64,000 nt of DNA. It comes from Sphingomonas hengshuiensis (lineage in GTDB: Bacteria; Pseudomonadota; Alphaproteobacteria; Sphingomonadales; Sphingomonadaceae). The notes under the pieces are model-generated. The model saw only the letters and a program-made list of their open reading frames with translations, was not told where the DNA came from and ran no database searches. Positions 1 through 8,358 of this stretch are shown piece after piece. The position numbers were made by a program, and so were the translations under genes. Numbering within the stretch: the first letter of the stretch is position 1; each line of letters begins with the position of its first letter. Location: positions 2,666,001 through 2,730,000 of the forward strand of contig NZ_CP010836.1 in NCBI RefSeq assembly GCF_000935025.1. Direction: 5' to 3'.

Positions 1-1
1 G

Positions 2-457
2 CATCTCGACCACAGCATGATGACGTTGACACCCTGCACGATCGCAAAGGTGCCCCACACGGAACTGACCCGTATTACCGAGGCGTATCCGCATCTGGCG
101 CGGGTGCTGTGGTTCTCGACCAACCTCGACGCCTGCATCCACCGCGAATGGGAAGTGTCGCTGGGCCGCCGAAGTGCGCTGGAGCGCACCGCGCATCTGT
201 TCTGCGAGCTTCAGCAGCGGCTGGCGATCGTCGAGATGGCAAGCGAGTCCGACTATGCGTTCCCGCTGACTCAGACCGAACTGGCCGAATGCCTCGGGCT
301 CACGTCGGTTCACGTGAACCGGGTCCTCAAGGAGCTACGCGAACGCGGCCTTGTCGAGTTCCGGGGCGGGCGGGTTACGATCCACGATCTGCGGGAGTTG
401 CGCCGGGTCGCGGAGTTCGACCCGGCGTATTTGTACCTGGAGAAGCGGGCGCGGTGA
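2..457 (+). CDS. Crp/Fnr-family transcriptional regulator, C-terminal part
   Basis: The reading frame is open from the window edge, so the true start and most of the N-terminal cyclic-nucleotide-binding-like fold lie upstream. What is visible is the end of the sensory beta barrel, the long dimerisation helix, and a C-terminal winged helix-turn-helix. The recognition part reads LTQTELAECLGLTSVHVNRV, followed by a short wing (FRGGRVTIHD). This layout is characteristic of Crp/Fnr regulators. No Fnr-type cysteine cluster can be judged because the N-terminus is missing. The gene converges on the next one, with only 7 bases between the two stop codons. The effector and target genes cannot be deduced. 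Confidence 0.85.
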   Translation, partial: HLDHSMMTLTPCTIAKVPHTELTRITEAYPHLARVLWFSTNLDACIHREWEVSLGRRSALERTAHLFCELQQRLAIVEMASESDYAFPLTQTELAECLGLTSVHVNRVLKELRERGLVEFRGGRVTIHDLRELRRVAEFDPAYLYLEKRAR

Positions 458-464
458 TGCGCGG

Positions 465-1070
465 TCACATGGCCGCGCTGTCCATGATCGCGCGGGCCTC
501 GCCGATCCCTGCCCCGAAATAGTGCAGAGCCGGCCCCTGGAACGCGATCAGATAGAGTTTGCCGCCGATCACCGCGGCGCGCGCCTCGCCATTGCGGCGA
601 AGGTCCTCGTCCTGCACCGCATAGTGGAAGGTGAAATGCACCCCGTCGTGCCCGGCCAGCTTCGCAGGGGCGACATTGTCGATTTCGAACAGCGAGGTCG
701 CAACCGCGTTGCGAATCGTCCCCTCGTAAAGCTGGACGATGTCCGGGGCCAACATATTGGCGGCGAATCGCGGGAGCGGGCGGTCCTTCTTGTGGCGATC
801 CTTGATCAGCGTCGCCCCCGGGGCCACGCCGCCGACGAACAGCAGTTCATTGAGCGCGAGCCCATCAACCGTCCACATCTCGGCGCTGGGCCCGGGCCGC
901 GCCGACGAACGGTTCCACTCGATCCCCGGCGTCACTTTGAGCGTGGATTTGCCGACCAGAACCGGCTGGTGCGGCGCCATCACTTTCCATCCCGCAATCG
1001 CCGCACCGGGCACCGCGACCATCAGCGCCGCTGCGGCGAGCGCGCCTGTAAACCTGCGAACCATCTTCAT
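465..1070 (-). CDS. Exported protein of unknown function
   Basis: A 201-residue protein with a clear Sec signal peptide (two Arg/Lys, a hydrophobic stretch at about residues 8-22, an Ala-rich cleavage site near residue 26). The mature part has no motif I recognise. It is the last gene of a three-gene minus-strand operon: its ATG overlaps the stop of the M48 protease gene by 4 bases (ATGA), which implies translational coupling. It probably acts in the periplasm or at the outer membrane together with the upstream protease, but this is inferred only from the gene order. Confidence 0.7.
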   Translation of the reverse strand: MKMVRRFTGALAAAALMVAVPGAAIAGWKVMAPHQPVLVGKSTLKVTPGIEWNRSSARPGPSAEMWTVDGLALNELLFVGGVAPGATLIKDRHKKDRPLPRFAANMLAPDIVQLYEGTIRNAVATSLFEIDNVAPAKLAGHDGVHFTFHYAVQDEDLRRNGEARAAVIGGKLYLIAFQGPALHYFGAGIGEARAIMDSAAM

Positions 1071-2242
1071 TGTCCCCCTGCCATCATGGCGATCATTGCC
1101 TTGTCGACTGCATCCGGCCGCGCCTTGAGATAGGCGCGCAACTCACCCTGCCCCTCCGGCCCGGCGCCCGAGCGCAACAGCGCAAGGCCTAGGCCCCGGT
1201 GCAGTTCCGGCGCGGCGTAACCGCTTTCGCGCGCGGCACGATAGAACGCCGTCGCCTGTTCCAGATCCTTGGCCGTCCCCCGGACGCGGTAGAGTTCGCC
1301 GCGCGCATAGAGGAGCGGGCCGGTCCAGTTCCCATCGGCAAGTTCGGCCAACAGGAATTCGGTCCCGCCAAAATCATTCAGCTTGATCTGGTCGTCGATC
1401 AGCGCGGGCCACCATGCATCCAGCGCATCGCGATAGCGTTCCGCCCCCAGTTCACCGCCGCCAGCGGGGATTGCCGGCATCTTCCGCGCGAGATCGGCGA
1501 GGTAGGTCAGGCGGTCCTCCGACGAGGGATGCGTATCGAGAAAGCCGCCGCCGGGATTCCGGCGCTTCTTCTGGTGGCGCGCGGCTGCGGTCGCGTCCCC
1601 TTCCGCCACCACCTGGCGCCAGACCGACGCCGCCGCGATCGGGGCATAACCGCCGCGCTGCATGAACTCGAGCGACGCGACATCGGCTTCGCGCTCCATG
1701 TCGCGGCTGAAGGCGAAGATCGACCCCAGCATCCCAAGACTGGCGACCTGCCCTATCGGACCCAGCATCGACAGCCACACCATCGCGTCGGTCTTCTTGC
1801 GCAGGCTGCGGAAGTTCTGGAGCGAGTGGCGGCGCTCGAAATGCGCGAATTCATGGCCCAGCACGGCGGCGAGCTGCGCTTCGTCCTGAAGCCGCAGCAG
1901 CGCACCAGTCCAAACCTGCATCATGCCGTTCGGCGCCATGCTCGCGTTAAAATAGGGCGTCCGCACGATGTAGAGCCGCGCAAGGCCGCAGCGTTCCTCG
2001 CCGACTTCGCGGCACAGCACGCCCATGACATAAGCATTGATCGCCGGATCGCGGACGACGAAGGGCGAGGTCTTGAGCGTCCGCTCGGCCTCGTCCATCT
2101 GCATCCACAGGCCCCGCTCGTCGGCGGATTGCGGAGTCTGGCGCGCGGGCACCACGGCATCCTGCGCCGACGCCAACCCGGTTTGCCCGGCGCCGCACGC
2201 CGCGAGCGCGGCGGCGGCGATCGCCCGCCGCACCCGGCTCAT
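1067..2242 (-). CDS. M48-family zinc metalloprotease with TPR-like tail
   Basis: A 391-residue exported peptidase. The zinc site HEFAH lies at residues 130-134 (His130, Glu131, His134) and the likely third ligand is in SRDMEREAD about 60 residues later, the classic HExxH...E gluzincin arrangement of the M48/HtpX-BepA-LoiP group. An N-terminal signal peptide (residues 1-26) places it in the periplasm. The C-terminal third has helical repeat character (GELYRVRGTAKDLEQATAFY), as in BepA-type proteases that use TPRs to reach outer-membrane substrates. It overlaps both neighbours by 4 bases, so all three exported proteins are probably made from one transcript. A role in envelope protein quality control is likely by family. 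Confidence 0.88.
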   Translation of the reverse strand: MSRVRRAIAAAALAACGAGQTGLASAQDAVVPARQTPQSADERGLWMQMDEAERTLKTSPFVVRDPAINAYVMGVLCREVGEERCGLARLYIVRTPYFNASMAPNGMMQVWTGALLRLQDEAQLAAVLGHEFAHFERRHSLQNFRSLRKKTDAMVWLSMLGPIGQVASLGMLGSIFAFSRDMEREADVASLEFMQRGGYAPIAAASVWRQVVAEGDATAAARHQKKRRNPGGGFLDTHPSSEDRLTYLADLARKMPAIPAGGGELGAERYRDALDAWWPALIDDQIKLNDFGGTEFLLAELADGNWTGPLLYARGELYRVRGTAKDLEQATAFYRAARESGYAAPELHRGLGLALLRSGAGPEGQGELRAYLKARPDAVDKAMIAMMAGGQ

Positions 2243-2988
2243 TGTGCGACGGCGGGCAGCGCGCGCCGGGGGAAATCCTCCATCAACTGGCTGACGCGCT
2301 TTGCCGCCCCGTCGGGGTCGCGCACGTCGCCGCCCATTTTGAGGTCGGCGTTGATCCAGACCAGTTCGCCCGTGCGCAGATCGACCAGGCCCGCATAGCC
2401 GATATGGACCCCGGCGGTCAGCCCGACCCCCAGCATTGCCGCGAAGATCTGGGCGGTCTTGCGCCCCGCCGAGCCATAGCTGTCATAGGTATAGAAAAAG
2501 AGGCCATAGTCCGCGCCACCGATCTCGCGCAGCCGGGACGCCCCCTCGCCCAGCGTCCATCGGAAATCGGCGCGCTTGGTCGGCAGCCGGTTTCCCGCGA
2601 ACAAACGGCCATATACCACGGTATTGGCCACCGTTTTGAACAAGGCGCGATAGTCCGCAAGAACCTGGCCCTGCTCGCCCTCAAGATCGGGCATGGCGAC
2701 GATCGTGTTCGCGCTGGCCTGTTGCGACTTGATCAAGGCGGTGCCCAGATGCTCGCGCGCCGTGGCCGTCCACTCCGCATTCGGCTCGTTGAGCCCCGCC
2801 GTGCTTTGCGATCCCACCGCGACGTCGGGCCGGAATACGACGATCCGGACGTCGCCCGATGCGGGAAAGGCGAAACCCGCCTTGGATGCAGATGCCTCGG
2901 CGCCGAACTGTGCCTGCGCTGGTGCTGCGCACAACAGCAATCCGCCAATAGCGGACATAAAATATCGAAGCATCCCATCCCCCATCAT
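2239..2988 (-). CDS. Exported protein of unknown function, first gene of the M48 operon
   Basis: A 249-residue protein with a signal peptide ending near AQAQ. Several ATG codons occur at the start (residues 1, 2, 6 and 11); the first is used here, but the ATG at residue 6 (start at 2973) would also fit. The mature part includes a hydrophobic glycine/alanine-rich stretch (IFAAMLGVGLTAGVHIGYAG) and a segment reading LVDLRTGELVWINADL. That segment resembles lipoprotein-like proteins that report on their own delivery, but no family can be assigned. Its stop overlaps the start of the M48 protease gene, making it the promoter-proximal gene of this operon. Confidence 0.7.
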   Translation of the reverse strand: MMGDGMLRYFMSAIGGLLLCAAPAQAQFGAEASASKAGFAFPASGDVRIVVFRPDVAVGSQSTAGLNEPNAEWTATAREHLGTALIKSQQASANTIVAMPDLEGEQGQVLADYRALFKTVANTVVYGRLFAGNRLPTKRADFRWTLGEGASRLREIGGADYGLFFYTYDSYGSAGRKTAQIFAAMLGVGLTAGVHIGYAGLVDLRTGELVWINADLKMGGDVRDPDGAAKRVSQLMEDFPRRALPAVAQ

Positions 2989-3100
2989 CGCCTGTCCCCA
3001 CAGGCGTATTACGGTGAAATGCTACTAGGCAATAATGCTCGGAGCAATAGCCAGATTTAGTGAGGAATGATTCGGTCTGATCTTTTACCGAAACGATTGG

Positions 3101-3700
3101 CTACAGCCGCCGCGCGGTCAGTACCTTGACCGGCGCCTCAGGCACTTCGCCCTTGAAGCTCCCCTGGAGGGTCTTGGTCAGCGAGGTCCGCGCATCGAAA
3201 ATCTTCAGTACGACGTCCATCCCCTCCACCACGCGCCCGAACGCCGCATAGCCCAGATTGTCGCCGGGACGCGCGGGGTCGGCGTCGAACGAGGGCTGGT
3301 CGCCGACGCTGATCGTGAACTCGCCGCGGCCCGTGCCGGGCGCGAGGCGGGGCACGGAGATCGCGCCGTCGACATGCTTCACGCCGGTCTGGCTGGTCGG
3401 CTCATGCTTGATCGGCGGGAACAGCCTGGCGGGTGCGTTCTGCACGCCGAACTGGACGAAGCCGAAATGGTCGGCGACTTTCACGGTGCGGTAAAAGACG
3501 ATGCCGTCCAGCCGTTTCGCATCGACATAGCGCAGGAAATTGCGCGCGGTGATCGGCGCCTTGGCGGTTTCCAGCTCCAGCACGAAACGCCCGACCGTGG
3601 TCTCCACCGCGACCCGCACTGTCGCGGGTGCAGGCGGAGCGGTCTGGGCGATGGCGGGGAGCGCAAACAGGCTCAGCAACAGCAGCAGCAATCCCCGCAT
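3101..3700 (-). CDS. Periplasmic peptidyl-prolyl cis-trans isomerase, cyclophilin type
   Basis: A 199-residue protein with a signal peptide (residues 1-18) and a single cyclophilin domain that begins VRVAVETTVGRFVLELETAK and continues with ARNFLRYVD and DGIVFYRTV, the usual opening strands of this fold. The middle part carries the family pattern GEFTISVGDQPSFD and ends with the VVEGMDVVLKI strand. It would accelerate proline isomerisation during folding of exported proteins. It lies 12 bases downstream of gatB on the same strand, so it may be cotranscribed with it. The active-site Arg/Phe pattern is less canonical than in PpiA, so catalytic strength is uncertain. Confidence 0.88.
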   Translation of the reverse strand: MRGLLLLLLSLFALPAIAQTAPPAPATVRVAVETTVGRFVLELETAKAPITARNFLRYVDAKRLDGIVFYRTVKVADHFGFVQFGVQNAPARLFPPIKHEPTSQTGVKHVDGAISVPRLAPGTGRGEFTISVGDQPSFDADPARPGDNLGYAAFGRVVEGMDVVLKIFDARTSLTKTLQGSFKGEVPEAPVKVLTARRL

Positions 3701-3712
3701 CGTCCCGTCTCC

Positions 3713-5218
3713 TTACGCCAGCGCCTTCTTCAGCAGTTCGTTGACCACCGCAGGATTGGCCTTGCCGCCCATCGCCTTCATCGTCTGGCCGACGAAGAAG
3801 CCGAACAGCGCTTCCTTGCCGCCGCGATATTGCTCTAGCTGCTTGGGGTTGTTCGCCATCACTTCGGCGATCACCGCCTCGATCGCGCCGGTGTCGCTGG
3901 TCTGCTTGAGCCCGCGCTCCTCGACGATCTTCGCGGGGGCGTCGCCGGTCTCGAGCATGATTTCGAACACCTGCTTGGCCAGCGGGCCGGACAGCGTGCC
4001 GTCCGCCGCCAGCGCCAGCAGTTCGGCGCCCTGTTCGGGGCTCACCGGGCTCTCATCGACCGTCTTGCCCAGCCGGTTGAGCGCGCCATACAGGTCCGAA
4101 ATCAGCCAGTTGGCCGCCGCGCGCGCGACTTCCTGCTCGCCCTTCGCCTGGACCCGCACGCTCTCCGCCAGCAGCGCCTCGAACCAGCGCGCCGTCTCCG
4201 CCTCCGCGGTCAGCACGGCGGCGTTGTATGCGCTCAGCCCCAGCGATTCCTCATACCGGCGGCGCTTGGCGTCGGGCAGTTCGGGAAGGCTCGCCTGGCA
4301 CGCGTCGAGAAACGCGTCGTCCAGCTCCAGCGGCAACAGGTCGGGATCGGGGAAGTAGCGATAATCATGCGCGTCTTCCTTCGACCGCATAGACCGCGTC
4401 TCGCCCTTGTCGGGATCGAACAGCCGCGTTTCCTGAACGATCCGGCCACCGCTTTCCAGCACCTCGACCTGGCGACGCGCCTCATATTCGATCGCGGCCA
4501 TGACGAAGCGCACCGAATTGACGTTCTTGGTCTCGGTCCGCGTGCCCAGCGGGTCGCCGGGCTTGCGCACGCTGACATTGACGTCGGCGCGCATCGAGCC
4601 TTCTTCCATGTTGCCGTCGCACGATCCGACATAGCGCAGGATTGAGCGCAGCTTCTTGACATACGCCCCGGCTTCCGCAGGCGATGCCATGTCGGGGCGG
4701 CTGACGATTTCCATCAGCGCCACGCCGGCGCGGTTGAGATCGACATAGGAGCGGCTGGGATGCTGGTCGTGCATCAGCTTGCCGGCATCCTGCTCGACAT
4801 GGATGCGCTCGACGCCGATCGTCTTGGTAAAGGCCTCGGGGTCCTTCTCGTCCAGGCTGATCTCGATCCGCCCCTCGCCCACGATCGGGTGGTAGAGCTG
4901 GCTGATCTGATAGCCCTGCGGCAGATCGGCGTAGAAATAGTTCTTGCGATCGAACCGCGACCATTTGTTGATGACCGCGCCGATCGCCATGCCGGTGCGC
5001 ACCGCCTGGCGGATGCATTCCTTGTTCGGCGTCGGGAGCATCCCCGGCATCGCCGCGTCGATCAGCGACACCTGGCTGTTCGGCTCTGCGCCGAATTCGG
5101 TCGCGGCGCCCGAAAAGAGCTTGGCGTTGGACGTGACCTGGGCATGGACTTCGAGGCCGATCACGACCTCCCAGTCGCCGGTGTCGCCTTTGATGCGGTA
5201 GGTGGGTGCTTCAGCCAT
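3713..5218 (-). CDS. gatB: Asp-tRNA(Asn)/Glu-tRNA(Gln) amidotransferase subunit B
   Basis: A 501-residue protein of normal family length. The N-terminus carries the GatB signature [13 protein letters not shown] followed by AKLFSGA and [13 protein letters not shown]. The middle holds RADVNVSVR and [12 protein letters not shown], and the C-terminus is the YqeY/GatB tail domain (the last ~150 residues, ending in [21 protein letters not shown]). With GatA and GatC it converts misacylated Glu-tRNA(Gln) or Asp-tRNA(Asn) to the correct amide; subunit B binds the tRNA and holds the kinase site. Unusually, it is separated from gatA by about 1.15 kb containing a toxin-antitoxin pair, a small gene and a relic of a second gatB start. 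Its start overlaps the VapC-like stop by 8 bases. Confidence 0.97.
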   Translation of the reverse strand: MAEAPTYRIKGDTGDWEVVIGLEVHAQVTSNAKLFSGAATEFGAEPNSQVSLIDAAMPGMLPTPNKECIRQAVRTGMAIGAVINKWSRFDRKNYFYADLPQGYQISQLYHPIVGEGRIEISLDEKDPEAFTKTIGVERIHVEQDAGKLMHDQHPSRSYVDLNRAGVALMEIVSRPDMASPAEAGAYVKKLRSILRYVGSCDGNMEEGSMRADVNVSVRKPGDPLGTRTETKNVNSVRFVMAAIEYEARRQVEVLESGGRIVQETRLFDPDKGETRSMRSKEDAHDYRYFPDPDLLPLELDDAFLDACQASLPELPDAKRRRYEESLGLSAYNAAVLTAEAETARWFEALLAESVRVQAKGEQEVARAAANWLISDLYGALNRLGKTVDESPVSPEQGAELLALAADGTLSGPLAKQVFEIMLETGDAPAKIVEERGLKQTSDTGAIEAVIAEVMANNPKQLEQYRGGKEALFGFFVGQTMKAMGGKANPAVVNELLKKALA

Positions 5219-5624
5219 TTTCGGTCTCTGGTGTAATAAGAGTCAATTCGGGGAAATAGGTGCGATAGGGGTGTGGATCGCGCGTCAACAGCGCCGCACC
5301 CGCGACTTCCGCAGCGGCGCCGATCAGGAAATCGGCGAGCAGCTTCTCGCGCTTTCCGCCTGCGACGCGGTACGCCCGTTGCGCGGCGCCAGCGCGATGT
5401 GCCGCCTCGGCGCTCAGCGGCGTGGTGCCCATCCCAAGTGCGGCAGTGAACGCCAGCAGTTCCTCCAGCGAGCCCTGGCGCGACCCAAGCTCGCCGATCG
5501 TCACCACGCTGGCTGCCACCGGGCCGGCCAGACGGGCATCGGCGACCGCACCCAGCGACCAATCCTGCCAGAGCGGATCGCGCTCGCGAATATCGACCAG
5601 AATGTTCGTATCCACCAGGATCAC
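5211..5624 (-). CDS. vapC: VapC-like PIN-domain ribonuclease toxin
   Basis: A 137-residue PIN protein. The four acidic residues expected for the metal site are in place: Asp5 in VDTNIL, Glu45 in IGELGS, Asp98 in LADFLIG and Asp116 in LLTRDP. PIN toxins of the VapC group cleave tRNA or rRNA when released from their antitoxin. The start codon overlaps the antitoxin stop by 4 bases, the normal VapBC arrangement, and the stop lies 8 bases inside gatB. The module therefore sits directly upstream of, and overlapping, an essential gene. It looks intact and functional; the RNA target cannot be predicted. Confidence 0.9.
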   Translation of the reverse strand: MILVDTNILVDIRERDPLWQDWSLGAVADARLAGPVAASVVTIGELGSRQGSLEELLAFTAALGMGTTPLSAEAAHRAGAAQRAYRVAGGKREKLLADFLIGAAAEVAGAALLTRDPHPYRTYFPELTLITPETENG

Positions 5625-5899
5625 GCGGGCAGCGAGTCGCCGCCGCGAATCTCGCGCATGATCTCATCCGTCGCGCGCCCCTCGCGCAGATGCGCGAAGC
5701 GATCGGAAACGGCGCGCATCTCGACGATAAGCCGCTCCCGCTCCGCTGCGGCATCGCGCCGAGGCTTACGGATCACCGCAGCGTCGTCGCCGAGCATCGC
5801 GATCTCCACGAGTTCGTTCGGCTTTAGCCCAAGCGAGTCGCGTACGTCCTTGGGGATCGTCACCTGCCCTTTTACGGTCATGCGGCTCTGCTTGCTCAT
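5621..5899 (-). CDS. vapB: AbrB/SpoVT-type antitoxin (VapB-like)
   Basis: A 92-residue protein counted from the ATG at 5899 (a GTG two codons upstream is also in frame). Residues 1-50 form a swapped-hairpin AbrB DNA-binding domain (MTVKGQVTIPKDVRDSLGLK), and the rest is a charged helical tail that would wrap the PIN toxin. It is followed by the toxin gene with a 4-base overlap. An 8-bp perfect inverted repeat sits 7 bases upstream of the ATG and is the probable autoregulatory operator. No Shine-Dalgarno sequence is visible before the ATG, so the mRNA may be leaderless or very short-leadered. Confidence 0.88.
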   Translation of the reverse strand: MSKQSRMTVKGQVTIPKDVRDSLGLKPNELVEIAMLGDDAAVIRKPRRDAAAERERLIVEMRAVSDRFAHLREGRATDEIMREIRGGDSLPA

Positions 5900-5906
5900 G
5901 GTCACA

Positions 5907-5929
5907 GTATTACCATTTCGAGGTAATAC
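5907..5929. promoter_or_regulatory. Inverted repeat operator of the VapBC module
   Basis: GTATTACC (5907-5914) and GGTAATAC (5922-5929) form perfect 8-bp arms around a 7-base spacer, just upstream of the antitoxin start. The arm nearest the gene contains a TAATAC that could serve as a -10 box, with TGGACG 17 bases upstream as a weak -35. Binding of the antitoxin-toxin complex here would repress the module, the usual autoregulation of vapBC. Confidence 0.7.
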
Positions 5930-5940
5930 CGTCCACTGCC

Positions 5941-5972
5941 AAAACTCCGGGGACCCAAAACTCCGGGGACCC
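5941..5972. repeat. Tandem 16-bp duplication
   Basis: The unit AAAACTCCGGGGACCC is present twice without a gap (5941-5956 and 5957-5972). It lies at the distal end of the gatB relic, next to the VapBC operator, and looks like a slippage or insertion scar. Confidence 0.9.
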
Positions 5973-6105
5973 CAAGCCCATCAGACACACATCGGCATCG
6001 TGCTCGGCGCCGAGTTTGCTTGAGGCGTCCGGGAGAAAGCTTGGCGTGACCCTACGCATTGACTTCCGGGCCAATCGTAACATCCCACTCGCCGGTTTTG
6101 GACGG
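5941..6105 (-). pseudogene. Decayed fragment of a second gatB 5' end
   Basis: Reading the minus strand, the bases encode KTGEWDVTIGPEVNA, then a stop, then AKL. After a frameshift they encode SSKLGAEHDADVCLMGLG and finally VPGVL. This follows the intact GatB N-terminus in order: [44 protein letters not shown] similarity is also evident (for example GGAAGTCAATGC against CGAAGTCCATGC, and the shared GGTCACG and CCAAGCT blocks). The fragment has at least one stop, one frameshift and a small deletion, and ends where the VapBC operator region begins. It is a relic, not a gene, and marks where gatB originally followed gatA or where a second copy was recombined in. Confidence 0.75.
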
Positions 6106-6120
6106 GATGCATCCTGAGCC

Positions 6121-6339
6121 TCACAGGCTATCGTAGCTCAGCGTGTAAGGTGTATCAACATAAGCAATCTGCCCTAGGCGGCCATCTTTTATGGTGTATT
6201 CGACCTTCGAAACCTTCACTAATTTATCTGGAGAAAGTCGGACATTTTCGCCTTCTTTAAGCACCACGTCAGATTCGATAACGATTTCTGCGCCGTCGAC
6301 GAGGATCGAAATCAGCATTGCGGTATCCTTAAATTGCAC
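6121..6339 (-). CDS. Small protein of unknown function
   Basis: A 72-residue protein, rich in Val, Ile, Glu and Lys, predicted to be mostly beta strand (ISILVDGAEIVIESDVVLKE). It ends DTPYTLSYDSL. The DNA is clearly less GC-rich than the neighbouring gat genes, which points to transfer together with the VapBC segment. No family is recognised, and there is no signal peptide or membrane segment. It lies between the gatA stop (34 bases away) and the gatB relic. It may be a real accessory gene, but the evidence is limited to the intact frame and to amino acid use typical of a folded protein. Confidence 0.5.
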   Translation of the reverse strand: MQFKDTAMLISILVDGAEIVIESDVVLKEGENVRLSPDKLVKVSKVEYTIKDGRLGQIAYVDTPYTLSYDSL

Positions 6340-6373
6340 GGACCTGTAGTTACTTCCAAAATTGCGATAGCTA

Positions 6374-7870
6374 CTACCACCACACCTCTGGCCGCGCCGT
6401 GAACCCGGCCCGCTGCTCGATCGCGAGTCCGGCGTTCAGCACGCCCTGCTCGTCCAGCGGCTTGCCGATGATCTGGAGGCCGAGCGGCAGCCCGGCCTTG
6501 TCGATGCCGCCCGGCACGCTCATCGCGGGCAGGCCGGCCAGGCTGGCGGGCACCGTGAAGACGTCGTTCATGTACATCGCCAGCGGGTCCGCATTCTCGC
6601 CCAGCGCGAACGCAGCGCTCGGCGCTGTGGGGGTCAGCAGCAGGTCGCAGATCGAGAACGCATTCTCGAAATCCTGCGCGATCAGCGTCCGGACCTTTTG
6701 CGCCTGGGTGTAATAGGCGTCGTAGAACCCTGCCGACAGGACATAGGTGCCGATCAGGATGCGGCGCTTCACTTCCTCGCCAAAGCCTGCCGCGCGGGTG
6801 GCGGCGTACATGTCCTGAAGGTTCGCACCCTCGGGCAGATCGCGCAGGCCATAGCGGACGCCATCATAGCGCGCGAGGTTCGACGAGGCCTCTGCCGGCG
6901 CGATGATGTAATAGGCCGGCAGCGCGTATTTGGTGTGGGGCAGCGACACGTCGATGATCTCGGCGCCCGCGTCCTTCAGCCAGTCGATCCCCTGCTGCCA
7001 CAGCGCCGCGATTTCGTTCGACATGCCGTCGAGGCGATATTCAGCGGGGATGCCCACTTTCTTGCCGCGCAGATCGCCGCTCAGCGCCGTTTCCCAATCG
7101 GGCACGGGCAGTTGGAGCGACGTCGAATCCTTGGGGTCGAAACCCGCCATATTCTCCAGCAGGATCGCGCAATCCTGCACGCTGCGCGCCATCGGCCCGG
7201 CCTGGTCGAGCGACGAGGCGAAGGCGACCACGCCCCAGCGCGAGCAGCGGCCATAGGTCGGCTTGATGCCCGAAATGCCAGTGAAGGCCGCGGGCTGGCG
7301 GATCGATCCGCCGGTGTCGGTGCCGGTGGCGCCGGGCACGATCCGCGCCGCGATCGCCGCCGAGCTGCCGCCCGACGATCCGCCGGGCGCGAGCGGCGCG
7401 TTGTCGCGCGCGCCGATGCCATTGGCGCCCCGCCGCCAGGGCGACACGACATTGCCGAAATAGCTGGTTTCGTTCGACGAACCCATCGCGAACTGATCGA
7501 GGTTCAGCTTGCCCAGCATCCCGGCGCCGGCATCCCAGAGCTTGGCCGAGACGGTCGATTCATAGACCGGCTTGAAGCCCTCCAGGATATGGCTGGCGGC
7601 GGTGGTCTGGACGCCCTTGGTCGCGAACAGGTCCTTCATGCCGATCGGCACGCCGGCCAGCGGCTTGAGCGTTTCGCCCGCCGCGACCGCTTCGTCGGCG
7701 GCCTTGGCGGCTTCCAGCGCGTGCTCGGGGGTTTCGACGATGAAGGCGTTCAGCGCTTTGGCCGCGCTCACCTTGACGATGAACGCATCGGCGACTTCGC
7801 GCGCGGAGAAGGTCTTGGCGCGGATGCCGTCGCGCAGGGCGGCAATGCCCAGGTCGGTTAGTTCAGTCAC
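6374..7870 (-). CDS. gatA: Asp-tRNA(Asn)/Glu-tRNA(Gln) amidotransferase subunit A
   Basis: About 498 residues from the GTG at 7870 ([17 protein letters not shown]), the usual GatA start. An in-frame ATG further upstream would only translate a palindromic repeat ([12 protein letters not shown]...) and is rejected. The amidase-signature triad is visible: Lys79 in [10 protein letters not shown], the cis-Ser165 in GGSSGGSS, and nucleophile Ser189 in [11 protein letters not shown]. GatA hydrolyses glutamine and passes ammonia to GatB. It is separated from gatC by 159 bases that hold an inverted-repeat element, and from gatB by an inserted segment, an unusual break in a normally tight gatCAB operon. 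Confidence 0.96.
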   Translation of the reverse strand: MTELTDLGIAALRDGIRAKTFSAREVADAFIVKVSAAKALNAFIVETPEHALEAAKAADEAVAAGETLKPLAGVPIGMKDLFATKGVQTTAASHILEGFKPVYESTVSAKLWDAGAGMLGKLNLDQFAMGSSNETSYFGNVVSPWRRGANGIGARDNAPLAPGGSSGGSSAAIAARIVPGATGTDTGGSIRQPAAFTGISGIKPTYGRCSRWGVVAFASSLDQAGPMARSVQDCAILLENMAGFDPKDSTSLQLPVPDWETALSGDLRGKKVGIPAEYRLDGMSNEIAALWQQGIDWLKDAGAEIIDVSLPHTKYALPAYYIIAPAEASSNLARYDGVRYGLRDLPEGANLQDMYAATRAAGFGEEVKRRILIGTYVLSAGFYDAYYTQAQKVRTLIAQDFENAFSICDLLLTPTAPSAAFALGENADPLAMYMNDVFTVPASLAGLPAMSVPGGIDKAGLPLGLQIIGKPLDEQGVLNAGLAIEQRAGFTARPEVWW

Positions 7871-7915
7871 AGGAAATTCCGTTTGTACAGGAGCCAGCCG
7901 AACAGAATGCCGGGA

Positions 7916-8000
7916 AGTGCCCTTCGACAAGCTCAGGGCGAACGGTAGCGGAGGAAGGCGCCAACAAAAGCCCCTTCGTGCTGAGCCTGTCGAAGCACTG
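7916..8000. repeat. Inverted-repeat (REP-like) element between gatC and gatA
   Basis: Two inverted copies of a roughly 28-base palindromic unit: one contains CTTCGACAAGCTCAGGGCG (7921-7940), the other CGTGCTGAGCCTGTCGAAGC (7977-7996). Each unit can fold on itself and the two can pair with each other. This sequence type recurs in sphingomonad genomes. Sitting inside the gat operon, it probably forms a stable mRNA structure that separates gatC from gatA expression. Confidence 0.8.
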
Positions 8001-8029
8001 CGCACGGCGGAGGATGGCGGGAGCCCGGC

Positions 8030-8317
8030 TCATTCGACCACCTTCGGGACGGTGAAAAAGCCATGCTCGCCCTGCGGCGCATTGGCGAGGATCGCGTCGC
8101 GCTGCTGGCCCTCGGTCACCACATCCTCGCGCAGGCGCAGGATGTTGGGGATCACGGCGGTCATCGGCTCGACCGACGATGTGTCGACCTCCCCCAACTG
8201 CTCGATCCAGCCGAGGATGTTGTTCAGCTCCGGCGCCAGTTTCTCGGCGTCGGCGTCGGTGATCGCGATGCGGGCTAGGCTCGCGACCTTTTTCACGGTG
8301 GCGGTATCTACGGACAT
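8030..8317 (-). CDS. gatC: Asp-tRNA(Asn)/Glu-tRNA(Gln) amidotransferase subunit C
   Basis: A 95-residue protein of normal length. It opens [20 protein letters not shown], the first GatC helix, followed by [18 protein letters not shown] and the conserved PMT segment (VEPMTAV), and ends in an extended tail ([16 protein letters not shown]) typical of the family. GatC wraps GatA and stabilises its contact with GatB. It is the first gene of the gat cluster; only 41 bases separate it from the end of the DUF4153 gene upstream on the same strand. Confidence 0.96.
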   Translation of the reverse strand: MSVDTATVKKVASLARIAITDADAEKLAPELNNILGWIEQLGEVDTSSVEPMTAVIPNILRLREDVVTEGQQRDAILANAPQGEHGFFTVPKVVE

Positions 8318-8358
8318 GGGCCGCGACTATCAGCCGCGACCCGCGCCTTCAAGCGTCG

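Noticed and set aside
7871..8005. N-terminal extension of GatA to an upstream ATG
   Set aside because: The extra residues translate the inverted-repeat element between gatC and gatA; the GTG at 7870 gives the usual GatA start.
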